Part shown: piece by piece, positions 1-8,728 of the stretch | Numbering within the stretch: position 1 is the first letter of the stretch | Layout of the letters: each line of letters opens with the position of its first letter | Assembly (NCBI RefSeq): GCF_002272245.1 | Contig: NZ_NPDD01000129.1 | Coordinates: forward strand, 37,322 to 101,321 | Origin: Bacillus sp. 7884-1 | GTDB lineage: Bacteria > Bacillota > Bacilli > Bacillales > Cytobacillaceae | DNA: 64,000 bases | Direction of reading: 5' to 3' | Notes under the pieces: generated by a model | What the model saw: only the letters and a program-made list of their open reading frames with translations | Told to the model about the DNA's origin: nothing | The model's database searches: none | Program-made: the position numbers and the translations under genes

Positions 1-1
1 G

Positions 2-583
2 ATGCCTACATTTTCGGCTGAGGAGCACCAGCGATATTTTGGCAAGAAAAAAACGAAATTTTTCAATAGTAAACGTGCCATGACCCATCCAGCTGCTGGA
101 ATTGAAATATGGGATGAAGACAAAAACCTCCTTCCAGAGGTTTATGAAATATTAGAGTTAATTGCTGAGGCGAACATTGTTTTGGCCACAGGGCATTTGG
201 CGGCAGAAGAAGTTCTTGTTTTAGTAGAAGCAGCGAAAGAAAGAAAGGTAGAGAAAATATTAATCCAACATACCGATTTAGGCATTGCAAGGGTACCTTT
301 TGAATTAGAAAAACAGTTAGTAAAACAAGGCTGTATTCTGGAAAAATGTTATTTAGCCTGCAGCGAAGATTTTGATGATATCACAGCCCAGGAAATGGCG
401 GAGAGTATTAAGCTGCTAGGTGCCGAGTCCTGTGTAATGGTGACTGATTATGGACAGCGCCATAATGTGCCGCCTATTAAAGCGTTAAGCAATTTTATTG
501 AGGAGATGTTAGCAAACGGCATTTCAGAAGAAGAAATTACCACAATGGTCAATTACAATCCTAAAAAACTGTTAGGGATTTAG
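2..583 (+). CDS. DUF6282 family amidohydrolase-like protein, C-terminal part
   Basis: The product resembles DUF6282 proteins, which have a metal-dependent-hydrolase (TIM-barrel) look, with segments such as ATGHLAAEE, IQHTDLGIARVP and MVTDYGQRHNVPP near the end. Members I know of are about 300 residues and only 193 are visible, so the gene almost certainly begins before the window; the ATG at base 2 has no visible ribosome site. It lies 15 bases upstream of the glcD-like gene and probably shares its transcript, so it may hydrolyse an intermediate of the same pathway. Substrate unknown. Family call fairly sure, function inferred. Confidence 0.7.
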   Translation: MPTFSAEEHQRYFGKKKTKFFNSKRAMTHPAAGIEIWDEDKNLLPEVYEILELIAEANIVLATGHLAAEEVLVLVEAAKERKVEKILIQHTDLGIARVPFELEKQLVKQGCILEKCYLACSEDFDDITAQEMAESIKLLGAESCVMVTDYGQRHNVPPIKALSNFIEEMLANGISEEEITTMVNYNPKKLLGI

Positions 584-598
584 AAAGGAAGTAAAGGA

Positions 599-2002
599 AT
601 GGAAGCTGTTATAGTAAAAGAAATCGAGCAAATTGTCTCTGCCAATCGGATGATGACTGGGCTGGAAGATCTTTATTCTTATAGCTATGATGCTTCTTTT
701 GGTGAGTATTTACCTGAACTAGCTGTTCAACCTGAAAACGCTTACGAGATTAGTCAAATTATGAAGTTAGCAAACAAGTATCGGATTCCCGTCTATCCAA
801 GAGGTTCGGCTACCTCATTAAGTGGAGGTCCACTGCCTGTTGAGGGCGGAATTGTCTTAGATATGACGAGGATGAATAAAAAACTCATTATTGACCGTGA
901 AAACTTGTTGGCCATTGTATCTCCAGGGGTTACGACCGGTGAAATTCATCGAAAAGCAGAAGAAGTGGGGCTGTTTTATCCTCCTGACCCAAGCAGTTCA
1001 AAGATATCTACGATTGGCGGGAATTTATTAGAGAATTCAAGCGGGCCAAAAGGGCTTAAATATGGGACCACGAAAGAATATGTCATTGGCTTAGAAGTGG
1101 TCACGCCAGAAGGGGAAATTGTTCGAACTGGCGGGAAAACAGTTAAAAATGTAACCGGGTATGATTTAACAAGATTAATTGTTGGCTCGGAAGGAACGCT
1201 CGGGATCGTAACCGAAGCGACATTGAGGTTAATCCCAAAACCAATTGCACAAAAAACCTTATTGGCAACCTTTAGTAGATTAGTTGATTCCGGGTATGCG
1301 ATCACGAAAATTTTATCTTCTGGTATTTTACCTGCTGCAATGGAATTGATGGATAATCCTTGTATTCGGGCAGTGGAGAACTTTAGTCCATGTGGTCTTC
1401 CGATTGATGCTGAAGCACTCATTATCATTGAAGTAGACGGACATCCTTTGGCGATCCAGGAAGAAATTGAAAAATGTGAGGAGATCTGCTGGCAAGCGGG
1501 GGCAACCAGTGTTAGAACCGCCAAAACAGACCAGGAGCGGGAAGACATTTGGAAGGCACGCCGCATGGTGTCTCCGGCCATTACGCAAATGGGACCGACG
1601 AAAATCTCAGAGGATGCTACCGTGCCCCGCAGCCAAATTCCGGCGATGATGGAGAAATTGAGTCATATCCGCAAAAAATATGATCTTAATTTAGTTGTTT
1701 TTGGTCATGCAGGTGATGGAAATTTGCATCCTAATATTATTACGGATAAACGAAATATTGAAGAAATGAAACGAGTTGAGAATGCGGTCAGTGAGATTTT
1801 TGAAGCTGCTGTATCACTCGGTGGAACCCTTTCAGGTGAGCACGGAATTGGGATCCTAAAAGCCCCATACATGGAAATGGAATTAGGGGAGGCGGGCCTT
1901 GGGTTAATGAAGAAGGTAAAAGAGGCATGGGATCCTCTCAATATATTAAATCCGGGAAAAATATTTCCGAAAGCAGGGCAAACAAAGGTGGTGCTCGTAT
2001 AG
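599..2002 (+). CDS. FAD-linked oxidase, GlcD-like subunit
   Basis: A 467-residue flavoprotein of the glycolate oxidase GlcD / D-lactate dehydrogenase family, a normal length. The N-terminal PCMH FAD-binding domain has PRGSATSLSGG near residue 65 and PPDPSS, GGNLLENSSGPKGLKYG and GSEGTLGIVTEATLRL further on. The C-terminal FAD-oxidase domain ends with FGHAGDGNLHPN and GTLSGEHGIG, the usual metal/substrate histidine motifs. It oxidises a 2-hydroxy acid and passes electrons to the Fe-S subunit encoded one base downstream. The substrate cannot be told from sequence, so glcD is not asserted as the symbol. Confidence 0.9.
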   Translation: MEAVIVKEIEQIVSANRMMTGLEDLYSYSYDASFGEYLPELAVQPENAYEISQIMKLANKYRIPVYPRGSATSLSGGPLPVEGGIVLDMTRMNKKLIIDRENLLAIVSPGVTTGEIHRKAEEVGLFYPPDPSSSKISTIGGNLLENSSGPKGLKYGTTKEYVIGLEVVTPEGEIVRTGGKTVKNVTGYDLTRLIVGSEGTLGIVTEATLRLIPKPIAQKTLLATFSRLVDSGYAITKILSSGILPAAMELMDNPCIRAVENFSPCGLPIDAEALIIIEVDGHPLAIQEEIEKCEEICWQAGATSVRTAKTDQEREDIWKARRMVSPAITQMGPTKISEDATVPRSQIPAMMEKLSHIRKKYDLNLVVFGHAGDGNLHPNIITDKRNIEEMKRVENAVSEIFEAAVSLGGTLSGEHGIGILKAPYMEMELGEAGLGLMKKVKEAWDPLNILNPGKIFPKAGQTKVVLV

Positions 2003-2003
2003 T

Positions 2004-3353
2004 ATGAATGCTCCATTGAAGAAAACCGAGCCTTGTCCCTCCCCTCAGCCGCCTTCTCTCGTCCCAAAGAAGGGCAATCGATTATACGAATTAGCCTATG
2101 AAGCTACCAATCAGTGTATCCAGTGCGGATATTGTTTGCCTGCCTGTCCAACCTATGAATCCATGGGAAAGGAATCGGCATCGCCAAGAGGGAGAATTAA
2201 TCTAGTAAAAATGGCGGCGGAAGGAAAGATCGATATTTCCAAGCACTTGGCTGAACCGATTGACCTTTGCTTAGGATGCCGCGCGTGTGAAACCGCTTGT
2301 CCTGTAAGTGTTCCATATGGGCATATTTTAGAATCAGCAAAACAGGTCATTGCAGAAGAGCAAACGAACCAGAATGATAAGTTGAAAAAATTAATTTTAA
2401 AACAGGTTTTCCCTTATCCAAAGCGGATGAGATTAATCGGAAATTTAACGTGGTTTTATCAAAAATCCGGTCTCAGAACCATGGTGAAGAAAACAAAGCT
2501 TCTTCACAAAATTTCAGAACCGATGGCAACATTTGAATCTGTGCTGCCAGAGATCGAGTCCCCAGCAAAACGGATCAAACTAGGTACGATTATTCCTGCT
2601 AAGGGTAAAACAAAAGCAAGAGTTGCTTTTTTTACAGGCTGTATATCGGACGCATTACTGAATCGAACCAACCGGTTAACGATTGAGCTGTTAACATTGG
2701 TTGGCTGCGAAGTGATTATTCCAAAATCGCAAAATTGTTGTGGTGCCCTGCATGCTCACCAAGGAATGATGGAACATGCCAAGGAGCTTGCGAAACAAAA
2801 TATTGCTGCTTTTGAGGAAACAGAATCCGCCTATTATATTAACAATGCAGGCGGGTGCGGGGCTCTTCTGAAAGAATATGACCACCTTCTAGAAAAAGAG
2901 GAAGAATGGGCGGAACGGGCAAAGAAATTTAGCTTTGCCTCCAAAGACATTAGTGAAGTCCTCGTTGAATTCGGACCGCTCCCGTTTAAGAAAGAATGGG
3001 ATGGTGTGATTACCTATCAGGATTCCTGTCATTTACGAAATGTGCAAGGGGTACACCGGGAGCCAAGGAAATTACTCCAATCCATACCCGGTGCTTGCTT
3101 TGTTGAACTTCCTGGAAGTGACAGCTGCTGTGCTTCAGGAGGAATCTATAATCTTCTCCATTTTGAGGAATCAATGAAAATCCTGGATCAAAAAATGGAA
3201 AACGTCGAAAAGACGAATGCCGCGACCGTTGTCACAACGAATCCAGGGTGTTTGCTGCAAATGCGGGTTGGAATCGAAAGGCAGGGATGCAGCGGTCAGG
3301 TACAAGGGGTTCATTTAGTCGATGTCTTAGCTGATGCATGTGGAATCTCGTAG
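2004..3353 (+). CDS. Fe-S oxidoreductase, GlcF-like subunit
   Basis: A 449-residue partner of the GlcD-like protein. Two 4Fe-4S ferredoxin motifs lie at the N-terminus (CIQCGYCLPACP around residue 37 and CLGCRACETACP around residue 88). Two CCG domains follow, with TGCISD...NCCGALH and DSCHLRN...DSCCASGG, as in GlcF and LutA-type proteins. It should carry electrons from the flavoprotein toward the quinone pool at the membrane face. The ATG begins one base after the preceding stop, which suggests translational coupling. A GGTGACAGGCACC near-palindrome starts at the stop codon. Confidence 0.9.
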   Translation: MNAPLKKTEPCPSPQPPSLVPKKGNRLYELAYEATNQCIQCGYCLPACPTYESMGKESASPRGRINLVKMAAEGKIDISKHLAEPIDLCLGCRACETACPVSVPYGHILESAKQVIAEEQTNQNDKLKKLILKQVFPYPKRMRLIGNLTWFYQKSGLRTMVKKTKLLHKISEPMATFESVLPEIESPAKRIKLGTIIPAKGKTKARVAFFTGCISDALLNRTNRLTIELLTLVGCEVIIPKSQNCCGALHAHQGMMEHAKELAKQNIAAFEETESAYYINNAGGCGALLKEYDHLLEKEEEWAERAKKFSFASKDISEVLVEFGPLPFKKEWDGVITYQDSCHLRNVQGVHREPRKLLQSIPGACFVELPGSDSCCASGGIYNLLHFEESMKILDQKMENVEKTNAATVVTTNPGCLLQMRVGIERQGCSGQVQGVHLVDVLADACGIS

Positions 3354-3366
3354 GTGACAGGCACCT
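3352..3366. repeat. Near-palindrome AGGTGACAGGCACCT
   Basis: A 15-base imperfect palindrome begins inside the stop codon of the Fe-S oxidase gene. The same 13-base core occurs in reverse orientation at 48908-48920. It may be a second small dispersed repeat family, distinct from the GGGGACGGTTCT palindromes. Confidence 0.4.
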
Positions 3367-3394
3367 CCGAAATATGAGCGAAAGGGGAAGATAT

Positions 3395-4237
3395 ATGAAA
3401 CTAGGAATTGCTCAGGTGGCGCCTGTTTTTGGAAACGTGGAGGCAAACGTATCAGAAATGATTGACTTCATGCAATTGAATAAAGAGAAAGCGGATTTGC
3501 TTGTTTTTCCTGAGTTATCTTTAACGGGTTACGATCTGAAAGAAGGGCTGTATGATGTAGCTTTAACGTTGGATTCCCGAGAAATTAGGCTCATATGCGA
3601 GTCATCAAAAGAGATTGGAATGAATGTCGTTTTCGGATTTGTTGAACAAGGGAAGGGCGACCAAATTTATAATTCCGCGATGATGATCAAAGAGGGTAAG
3701 ATTTGTTCTGTTCAAAGGAAGATTTATCCTACTAATTACGGTGTTTTTGAAGAGGGGAAATATTTTTCCAGAGGTAAAAAAGTTCAGGTCGAACCAATTG
3801 GCTCTTTTACCTCCAGCATGCTCATTTGTAATGATTTATGGCACCCGTCACTGCCACACATTGCAGCCCACCAGCATACTTCACTGCTGATCGGATTAAT
3901 TAATAGCCCAGATGGCGGTCTTGGCAGTCAGTATTCCAGTTCTAAGGGCTGGGAAACAGTAGGAAAGTTTTATGCAGGAATTTATGGATGCTATGTAGCA
4001 TTAGTCAATCGTGTAGGGATTGAAAACGACATCACGTTTTATGGAAATTCAAAGGTAATCGATCCATATGGCCGAATTATTGCACAATGTCCATATGGAG
4101 AGCCGTCCGTCCAAATCTGTGAAATAGATACTAGCTTAGTGAAAGAAATACGAACGCTGCTCCCTGTTATAAGAGATGAGGATGTCCATGTAACCATGAG
4201 GCATTATCAAGAGATTGCAGAGCAGGAATTTGTATAA
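3395..4237 (+). CDS. Carbon-nitrogen hydrolase (nitrilase superfamily)
   Basis: A 280-residue CN_hydrolase. The Glu-Lys-Cys triad is visible: Glu in FPELSLTGYDL, Lys in QRKIYPTNYGVFEEGKYF, and Cys in LICNDLWHPSLP. The family hydrolyses nitriles, amides or carbamoyl groups and which one applies here is not evident. The start chosen is the ATG preceded by AAAGGGGAAG; a longer in-frame start at 3338 overlaps the upstream gene and has no ribosome site. It closes the glcD/glcF-like cluster, and a terminator follows. Its place beside an amidohydrolase-like gene and an importer suggests removal of nitrogen from an organic substrate (inference). Confidence 0.85.
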   Translation: MKLGIAQVAPVFGNVEANVSEMIDFMQLNKEKADLLVFPELSLTGYDLKEGLYDVALTLDSREIRLICESSKEIGMNVVFGFVEQGKGDQIYNSAMMIKEGKICSVQRKIYPTNYGVFEEGKYFSRGKKVQVEPIGSFTSSMLICNDLWHPSLPHIAAHQHTSLLIGLINSPDGGLGSQYSSSKGWETVGKFYAGIYGCYVALVNRVGIENDITFYGNSKVIDPYGRIIAQCPYGEPSVQICEIDTSLVKEIRTLLPVIRDEDVHVTMRHYQEIAEQEFV

Positions 4238-4247
4238 GACCGATTTT

Positions 4248-4312
4248 AAACAGCCTTGCCATAGAGTATGGTTCAAAACACCTATACTTTAATGTAAGGC
4301 TGTTTTTGTTTC
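4248..4312 (+). terminator. Rho-independent terminator after CN hydrolase
   Basis: AAACAGCCTT pairs with AAGGCTGTTT, followed by a T-rich tract. The loop is long and contains a small inner hairpin (CCATA-GAG-TATGG). Confidence 0.75.
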
Positions 4313-4343
4313 TCTTATTCTACTATAATATCAGATATACGCA

Positions 4344-4363
4344 AATTTTCTAAAAATTATGTA
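4344..4363 (+). promoter_or_regulatory. Candidate response-regulator site, AATTTTCTAAAAATT
   Basis: AATTTTCTAAAAATTATGTA ends nine bases before the kinase ATG. Nearly the same 20 bases recur on the opposite strand at 7947-7966 in front of the sigma-54 promoter. The core is palindromic (AATTTT-CTA-AAAATT). Occurrence only at these two places suggests a binding site of the NtrC-type regulator encoded between them (inference). Confidence 0.45.
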
Positions 4364-4371
4364 TAGGAGAC

Positions 4372-6486
4372 ATGAACTTGAAACAATTATTGCAATCTAG
4401 AATAACAAAAAGATATGTACTGGTTACGTTTATAGTTGTATTTGGTTCTTTAGCCTCCATTTATTATGTTACGACGAATGTCTTACATGATTCAGTACAC
4501 TCAGAAATTAAATATCGAAATCAATTAATGGGAAAAACGATTAGTACCAAGACCAGCTTTTTGCTCGAGAAAATGATCAATGATATCCGCATCATATCCG
4601 AGTATGTTTTAAGTGATTCCAACGAAAACACGGTTTTTTATCAGACCGAAATGGACCATGTTGTTTCTAAAAATCCACTGTATTTATTCCTAGAAGTTAT
4701 CGACGTATCTAGAAATTCCATTGCCACCATCCCAAATGTAAATAATTCAAGTTATGATGAAGTCCATGATATTTTAGACCGGTTAGAATGGAGCAAGACG
4801 TTTTATATTACGAATCTCCTAACTCTGGAGGATGGCCGGAAAACAATCGGAATTGCCTATCCTGTTCTTGATGAAAAAGAAAATTATCGAGGCGCCGTAT
4901 TAGCCTATGTTAACTTAAACGTCCTATCAGATTACCTTTCTCAGGGGAAAATTGGAACGGAAGGGCTTAATGTATTAGTGGATCGCAATGGAACGATCAT
5001 CGCTCATACACAGGAAAAATATATTGGAGAATCGCTAAAGGAGCATCCGTTAGGTCAAGGTTTAAGTAGATATCGAAGTGGTATTTGGGAAGGGGAATTG
5101 TTTCATGAATCACTGCTTACTTCGTACAGGCCGATTACCTTAGGGGGAATGGGTCTGATTATTGGTGAATCCACCGAACAAGCAATGGCACCATCAAAAC
5201 AGGTTCAGGTTCTCCTATTGAAAGGTTTTTTACTGGTGCTGTTTCTTACCTATTTATTAACCTTGTTCGGAGCTTTTAGAATCATTCATCCTGTAACCAA
5301 ATTAACGAGACAGGCTAAGGAGTATTCTGAAGGGAAAAGGGATGACTTTGAAAAGCTTCAAACAGGGGACGAGATTGAGAACCTTGCGGACACAATGGCA
5401 AACATGGCGATCGAATTAAAAAATAAAGAAAGGCATTTGTTCTATATTTTAGAATCCATCCCCTACGGAATCATCACCATCGATAAAGATGGAAGGATTG
5501 TGACGTTTAATAGGGGAGCAGAGGATTTATCAGGATATGCTCGCGAAGAGGTAATGGGCAAATTTATTATCGAGGTTCCCTTTAAAAGGTCTGAAGAAGA
5601 ATTTCTATCATGGAAAACGATTAAGGAAGGAAGAGAAATTAACGAACAAGAAAGCTATATTTATGATAAAAATGGAAACAAGCGTGATGTCCGTATTTAT
5701 TCCTCGTTATTTAGTGATGAAAATCAAACGATTATTGGTTCGATTCTTATTATAAGAGACGTAAGTGATATGAAAAAAATGGAGGATTATCTTAAGCAAA
5801 GTGAAAAATTGGCTTCATTAGGACAATTAACGGCAGGAATCGCCCATGAAATCAAAAACCCGCTAAGTATCATTCAAGCCGCAGCGGAAGCGATTCTACT
5901 AGATGTAAAGGATCCTGTTTATGTTCAAGAAATGAGTGAGGATATTTTAGAAACAACGGATCGCTTAAATCAATTATTAACTGATTTTTTGAGTTTATCA
6001 AAAGGGGAATTCGAAGATGAATGGGAACAAGTTGATTTAGCTGCCGTATTGTACGAACTTCTCAATCTATTGAAAAATAAATTTTCTGAGCTCAATATTT
6101 CCGTTACAAAAATATTTGACGTTGATGAAGCGTTTGTTTTAGCGAAACAAGGGAAATTAAGTCAAGTGTTCTTAAACGTTATGATTAATAGTCTGCATGC
6201 AATGGAAGAGGGAGGAACGTTATCTGTTCGATTAATGGAGACAGATGCAAATTGGCTTGTAGAAATAAAAGATACGGGGATTGGGATACCCGAATCTGAA
6301 ATTAAGTGGATTTTTAATCCTTTCTATACAACCAAAAAAGAAGGGACGGGATTAGGGTTATCGATTGCCTATGAAATCACCACGCAGTTTGGCGGGGATA
6401 TTCTAGCTGAATCTGATTTAAGTGGTACAAATTTATCCATTCAGCTGCCTAAACTCATCGAAGAAAGGAGAGCATTTTGGTCATGA
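4372..6486 (+). CDS. Membrane sensor histidine kinase (Cache-HAMP-PAS-HisKA)
   Basis: A 704-residue NtrB/AtoS-class kinase. Order seen: membrane segment at about 15-36, a roughly 245-residue extracellular double-Cache-like sensor, second membrane segment at about 283-303, HAMP, a PAS domain (ESIPYGIITIDKDGRIVTFN), a HisKA box with the phospho-acceptor His near residue 492 in GIAHEIKNPLS, and HATPase motifs (DTGIGIP, GTGLGLSIA). It should sense an external small molecule and phosphorylate the sigma-54 activator whose gene overlaps its stop by ATGA. A ribosome site TAGGAG precedes the ATG. Cache sensors commonly bind carboxylates, amines or amino acids, so the ligand may be the importer's substrate. 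Confidence 0.9.
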   Translation: MNLKQLLQSRITKRYVLVTFIVVFGSLASIYYVTTNVLHDSVHSEIKYRNQLMGKTISTKTSFLLEKMINDIRIISEYVLSDSNENTVFYQTEMDHVVSKNPLYLFLEVIDVSRNSIATIPNVNNSSYDEVHDILDRLEWSKTFYITNLLTLEDGRKTIGIAYPVLDEKENYRGAVLAYVNLNVLSDYLSQGKIGTEGLNVLVDRNGTIIAHTQEKYIGESLKEHPLGQGLSRYRSGIWEGELFHESLLTSYRPITLGGMGLIIGESTEQAMAPSKQVQVLLLKGFLLVLFLTYLLTLFGAFRIIHPVTKLTRQAKEYSEGKRDDFEKLQTGDEIENLADTMANMAIELKNKERHLFYILESIPYGIITIDKDGRIVTFNRGAEDLSGYAREEVMGKFIIEVPFKRSEEEFLSWKTIKEGREINEQESYIYDKNGNKRDVRIYSSLFSDENQTIIGSILIIRDVSDMKKMEDYLKQSEKLASLGQLTAGIAHEIKNPLSIIQAAAEAILLDVKDPVYVQEMSEDILETTDRLNQLLTDFLSLSKGEFEDEWEQVDLAAVLYELLNLLKNKFSELNISVTKIFDVDEAFVLAKQGKLSQVFLNVMINSLHAMEEGGTLSVRLMETDANWLVEIKDTGIGIPESEIKWIFNPFYTTKKEGTGLGLSIAYEITTQFGGDILAESDLSGTNLSIQLPKLIEERRAFWS

Positions 6487-7850
6487 AGAACATCTTACTT
6501 GTGGACGATGAATCCAAAATTTTAAAAATCTTAAAATCTTCGCTTACGAAACAAGGCTATACCGTCTATACCGCTGCAAACGGTCAGGAGGCACGAAAAA
6601 AAATATCAGATCTCCCTGCTAACCTAGTATTTTTAGATATGAAACTGCCTGATGCTTGTGGTTTAGAGCTTTTACAAGAATTTAGCGGGCTTTATCCTAA
6701 CAAGATTTTTATAATGATGACGGCGTATGGAAATATTGACAACGCCGTAGCGGCAATGAAGGCGGGAGCTTTTGATTATATGGTAAAACCTGTTCGGTTA
6801 AACGAAATGCTTGTTACCATTGAAAAAGGATTTGAATGGCTTGGAGTAAAAGAGGAAAATAAGCGATTAAAAGAAAAGCTTCAGCAATCAGAGGTGAATG
6901 GGGAATTAGTGGCTAACAGCAGTGCAATGAAAGATATCCTTAGGCTGGTAGAACGGGTTTCCTCTACAGAAGCCAATATCATGATTCAAGGTGAAAGTGG
7001 AACGGGAAAAACAAAAATTGCCCAAATGATCCATATGCTTAGCGAGCGAAAACAGTCCCCTTTTATTCCAGTAAATTGTGCAGCGATTCCAGAGCAATTG
7101 CTTGAGAGTGAGCTGTTTGGTCATGAAAAGGGTTCTTTTACTGGTGCCGTTTCCAGCAGGAAGGGGAAATTTGAAGCCGCTAACGGAGGCACGATTTTTT
7201 TAGATGAAATTGGCGAGATTTCACCTGCTTTCCAGGCGAAGCTTCTCCAAGTCACGCAGGACAAGACGTTTATGAGGGTTGGCGGTGATGTTTTAAGAAA
7301 AGTAGATGTTCGGATTATTTGTGCAACCAATCGGGATTTAAAGAAGCTTGTAGAAGAAGGGAAATTTAGAGAAGACTTATATTATCGCTTAAACATTGTA
7401 GATATTTATATCCCTTCCTTACGAGAACGACAGGAGGATATTCCCCTGTTAGTGGAAAAATTCTTGGACAAGTATCGGATCAAACATCAAAAAAATTATC
7501 AAACAAACAGAGAATTATTGAACCATTTAATGAATTATCAATGGCCAGGAAACGTTCGCGAGCTCGAAAATGCGATCGAAAGGGCCGTCGTTTTATGCCA
7601 TGGGGATTCCATTACGATTGAGGATTTCACAAGGGAGATCCGCGATATTAAAAATCAAAGTTTTACAGATTTTTTGGATGAAGACACCTATATTCCATTG
7701 CCAGATCTCTTGGATGAGATGGAAAAGAAATATATTTTAAAGGCACTTGATGACTCGCTCGGACAACCTTCCAAAGCAGCAAGAAAACTAGGAATCTCTA
7801 GACAAAGCCTTTTATATAAAATGAACAAGTATTTCACAGAGGAGCTTTAA
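6483..7850 (+). CDS. Sigma-54-dependent NtrC-family response regulator
   Basis: A 455-residue activator. The receiver domain has the phosphorylatable Asp near residue 52 (FLDMKLPDA). The central AAA+ domain has Walker A GESGTGKT, the sigma-54 contact loop as GSFTGA (common form GAFTGA), Walker B GGTIFLDEIGE and an arginine-finger region. A Fis-type helix-turn-helix is at the C-terminus (PSKAARKLGISRQSLLYKMNK). The ATG overlaps the kinase stop (ATGA); an in-frame TTG two codons earlier (6477) has slightly better spacing to AAGGAG and could be used. A consensus -24/-12 promoter lies 140 bases downstream, so the adjacent importer operon is the obvious target. Confidence 0.92.
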   Translation: MKNILLVDDESKILKILKSSLTKQGYTVYTAANGQEARKKISDLPANLVFLDMKLPDACGLELLQEFSGLYPNKIFIMMTAYGNIDNAVAAMKAGAFDYMVKPVRLNEMLVTIEKGFEWLGVKEENKRLKEKLQQSEVNGELVANSSAMKDILRLVERVSSTEANIMIQGESGTGKTKIAQMIHMLSERKQSPFIPVNCAAIPEQLLESELFGHEKGSFTGAVSSRKGKFEAANGGTIFLDEIGEISPAFQAKLLQVTQDKTFMRVGGDVLRKVDVRIICATNRDLKKLVEEGKFREDLYYRLNIVDIYIPSLRERQEDIPLLVEKFLDKYRIKHQKNYQTNRELLNHLMNYQWPGNVRELENAIERAVVLCHGDSITIEDFTREIRDIKNQSFTDFLDEDTYIPLPDLLDEMEKKYILKALDDSLGQPSKAARKLGISRQSLLYKMNKYFTEEL

Positions 7851-7857
7851 ATAAGAG

Positions 7858-7897
7858 GCGGATTCAAAAGTTTATTGCTTTTGAATCCGCTTTCTCT
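7858..7897 (+). terminator. Rho-independent terminator after response regulator
   Basis: A perfect 13-bp stem GCGGATTCAAAAG / CTTTTGAATCCGC with a 7-base loop is followed by a T-rich run. It separates the regulator transcript from the sigma-54-driven operon. Confidence 0.9.
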
Positions 7898-7911
7898 TTG
7901 GGAGAGTATTT

Positions 7912-7966
7912 TGTAAATATTTTTTTACACGATTGGCGGGTTTTTTTACAAAATTTTTAGAAAATT
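7912..7966. promoter_or_regulatory. Candidate upstream activator region of sigma-54 promoter
   Basis: Two elements lie between the terminator and the -24 box. One is the inverted repeat TGTAAA-N6-TTTACA (7912-7929). The other, at 7947-7966, is the minus-strand copy of AATTTTCTAAAAATTTTGTA, also found before the kinase gene. Their position about 50-105 bases before the expected start suits an enhancer-binding protein, although typical sites are often somewhat further upstream. Inference only. Confidence 0.5.
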
Positions 7967-7990
7967 ACATAAATATCTTTAATTCTGTGT

Positions 7991-8006
7991 TGGCACGGTA
8001 CTTGCA
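7991..8006 (+). promoter_or_regulatory. Sigma-54 (-24/-12) promoter
   Basis: TGGCACGGTACTTGCA matches the sigma-54 consensus TGGCAC-N5-TTGCW exactly, with the invariant GG and GC at correct spacing. It lies about 50 bases before the importer operon and downstream of a gene for a GSFTGA-type activator, so the assignment is strong. Confidence 0.92.
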
Positions 8007-8044
8007 AGATATATAGATAAATAGTTTGCAAGGGGGTGCAGAAG

Positions 8045-8695
8045 TTGGAGATTCTAGATTTCGTCTCAACCAATTGGTCAGAAATGCTTAGGATGACGTT
8101 AGAACATATTCAATTAGTTGGTTTAGCAGTTGGAATTGCTATTTTTACTGGGGTACCATTTGGAATTTATATTTCACAGCGGGAATCCTTGGCTGAATTG
8201 GTTCTGGCTGTAGCAGGTATCATCATGACGATACCGAGTATCGCATTATTTGGGATCATGATTCCTATTTTCTCACTTATTAATCAAGGAATTGGATTTT
8301 TACCAGCGATTGTGGCGTTAATATTGTATTCCCAATTACCGATTATTCGAAACACCTATATTGCGATTAAGAATGTGGATCCGAATGTAAGAGATGCAGC
8401 AATTGGAATGGGAATGACCACCTTTCAGCGTTTAGTAAAAGTAGAGCTTCCACTGGCCTTTCCGGTCATTATGGCAGGTGTACGAATGGCGATTGTTCTT
8501 ACCATTGGTATAGGGGCCATTGCGGCTTACATTGGAGCAGGCGGGTTAGGCGGTTACATTGCCCGCGGTATTTCAACTAGCTATGCAGCGATGATTCAAG
8601 CAGGAGCATTAGCCGTTTCCATTTTAGCCATTTCTGTGGATTTATTGTTAGGGAAGTTGCAGAAGAAAGTAGCAGGGAGAAGTGCTAGATCTTAA
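8045..8695 (+). CDS. ABC transporter permease, OpuCB/OsmW type
   Basis: A 216-residue BPD_transp_1 permease of the quaternary-amine / osmoprotectant class. It has about five or six membrane segments and the EAA-loop region IGMGMTTFQRLVKVELPLAFPVIMAG. The TTG start is chosen because AAGGGGGTG sits seven bases upstream; a GTG at 8036 overlaps that ribosome site. It is the first gene of the sigma-54 operon and pairs with the second permease at 9741 and the ATPase between them. The substrate may be a betaine, choline-like amine or another small zwitterion. Sigma-54 control plus catabolic neighbours points to nutrient uptake rather than osmoprotection (inference). Confidence 0.88.
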   Translation: MEILDFVSTNWSEMLRMTLEHIQLVGLAVGIAIFTGVPFGIYISQRESLAELVLAVAGIIMTIPSIALFGIMIPIFSLINQGIGFLPAIVALILYSQLPIIRNTYIAIKNVDPNVRDAAIGMGMTTFQRLVKVELPLAFPVIMAGVRMAIVLTIGIGAIAAYIGAGGLGGYIARGISTSYAAMIQAGALAVSILAISVDLLLGKLQKKVAGRSARS

Positions 8696-8728
8696 AACGT
8701 AACTAAATGAGGAGGATGGTGAAGTCGA

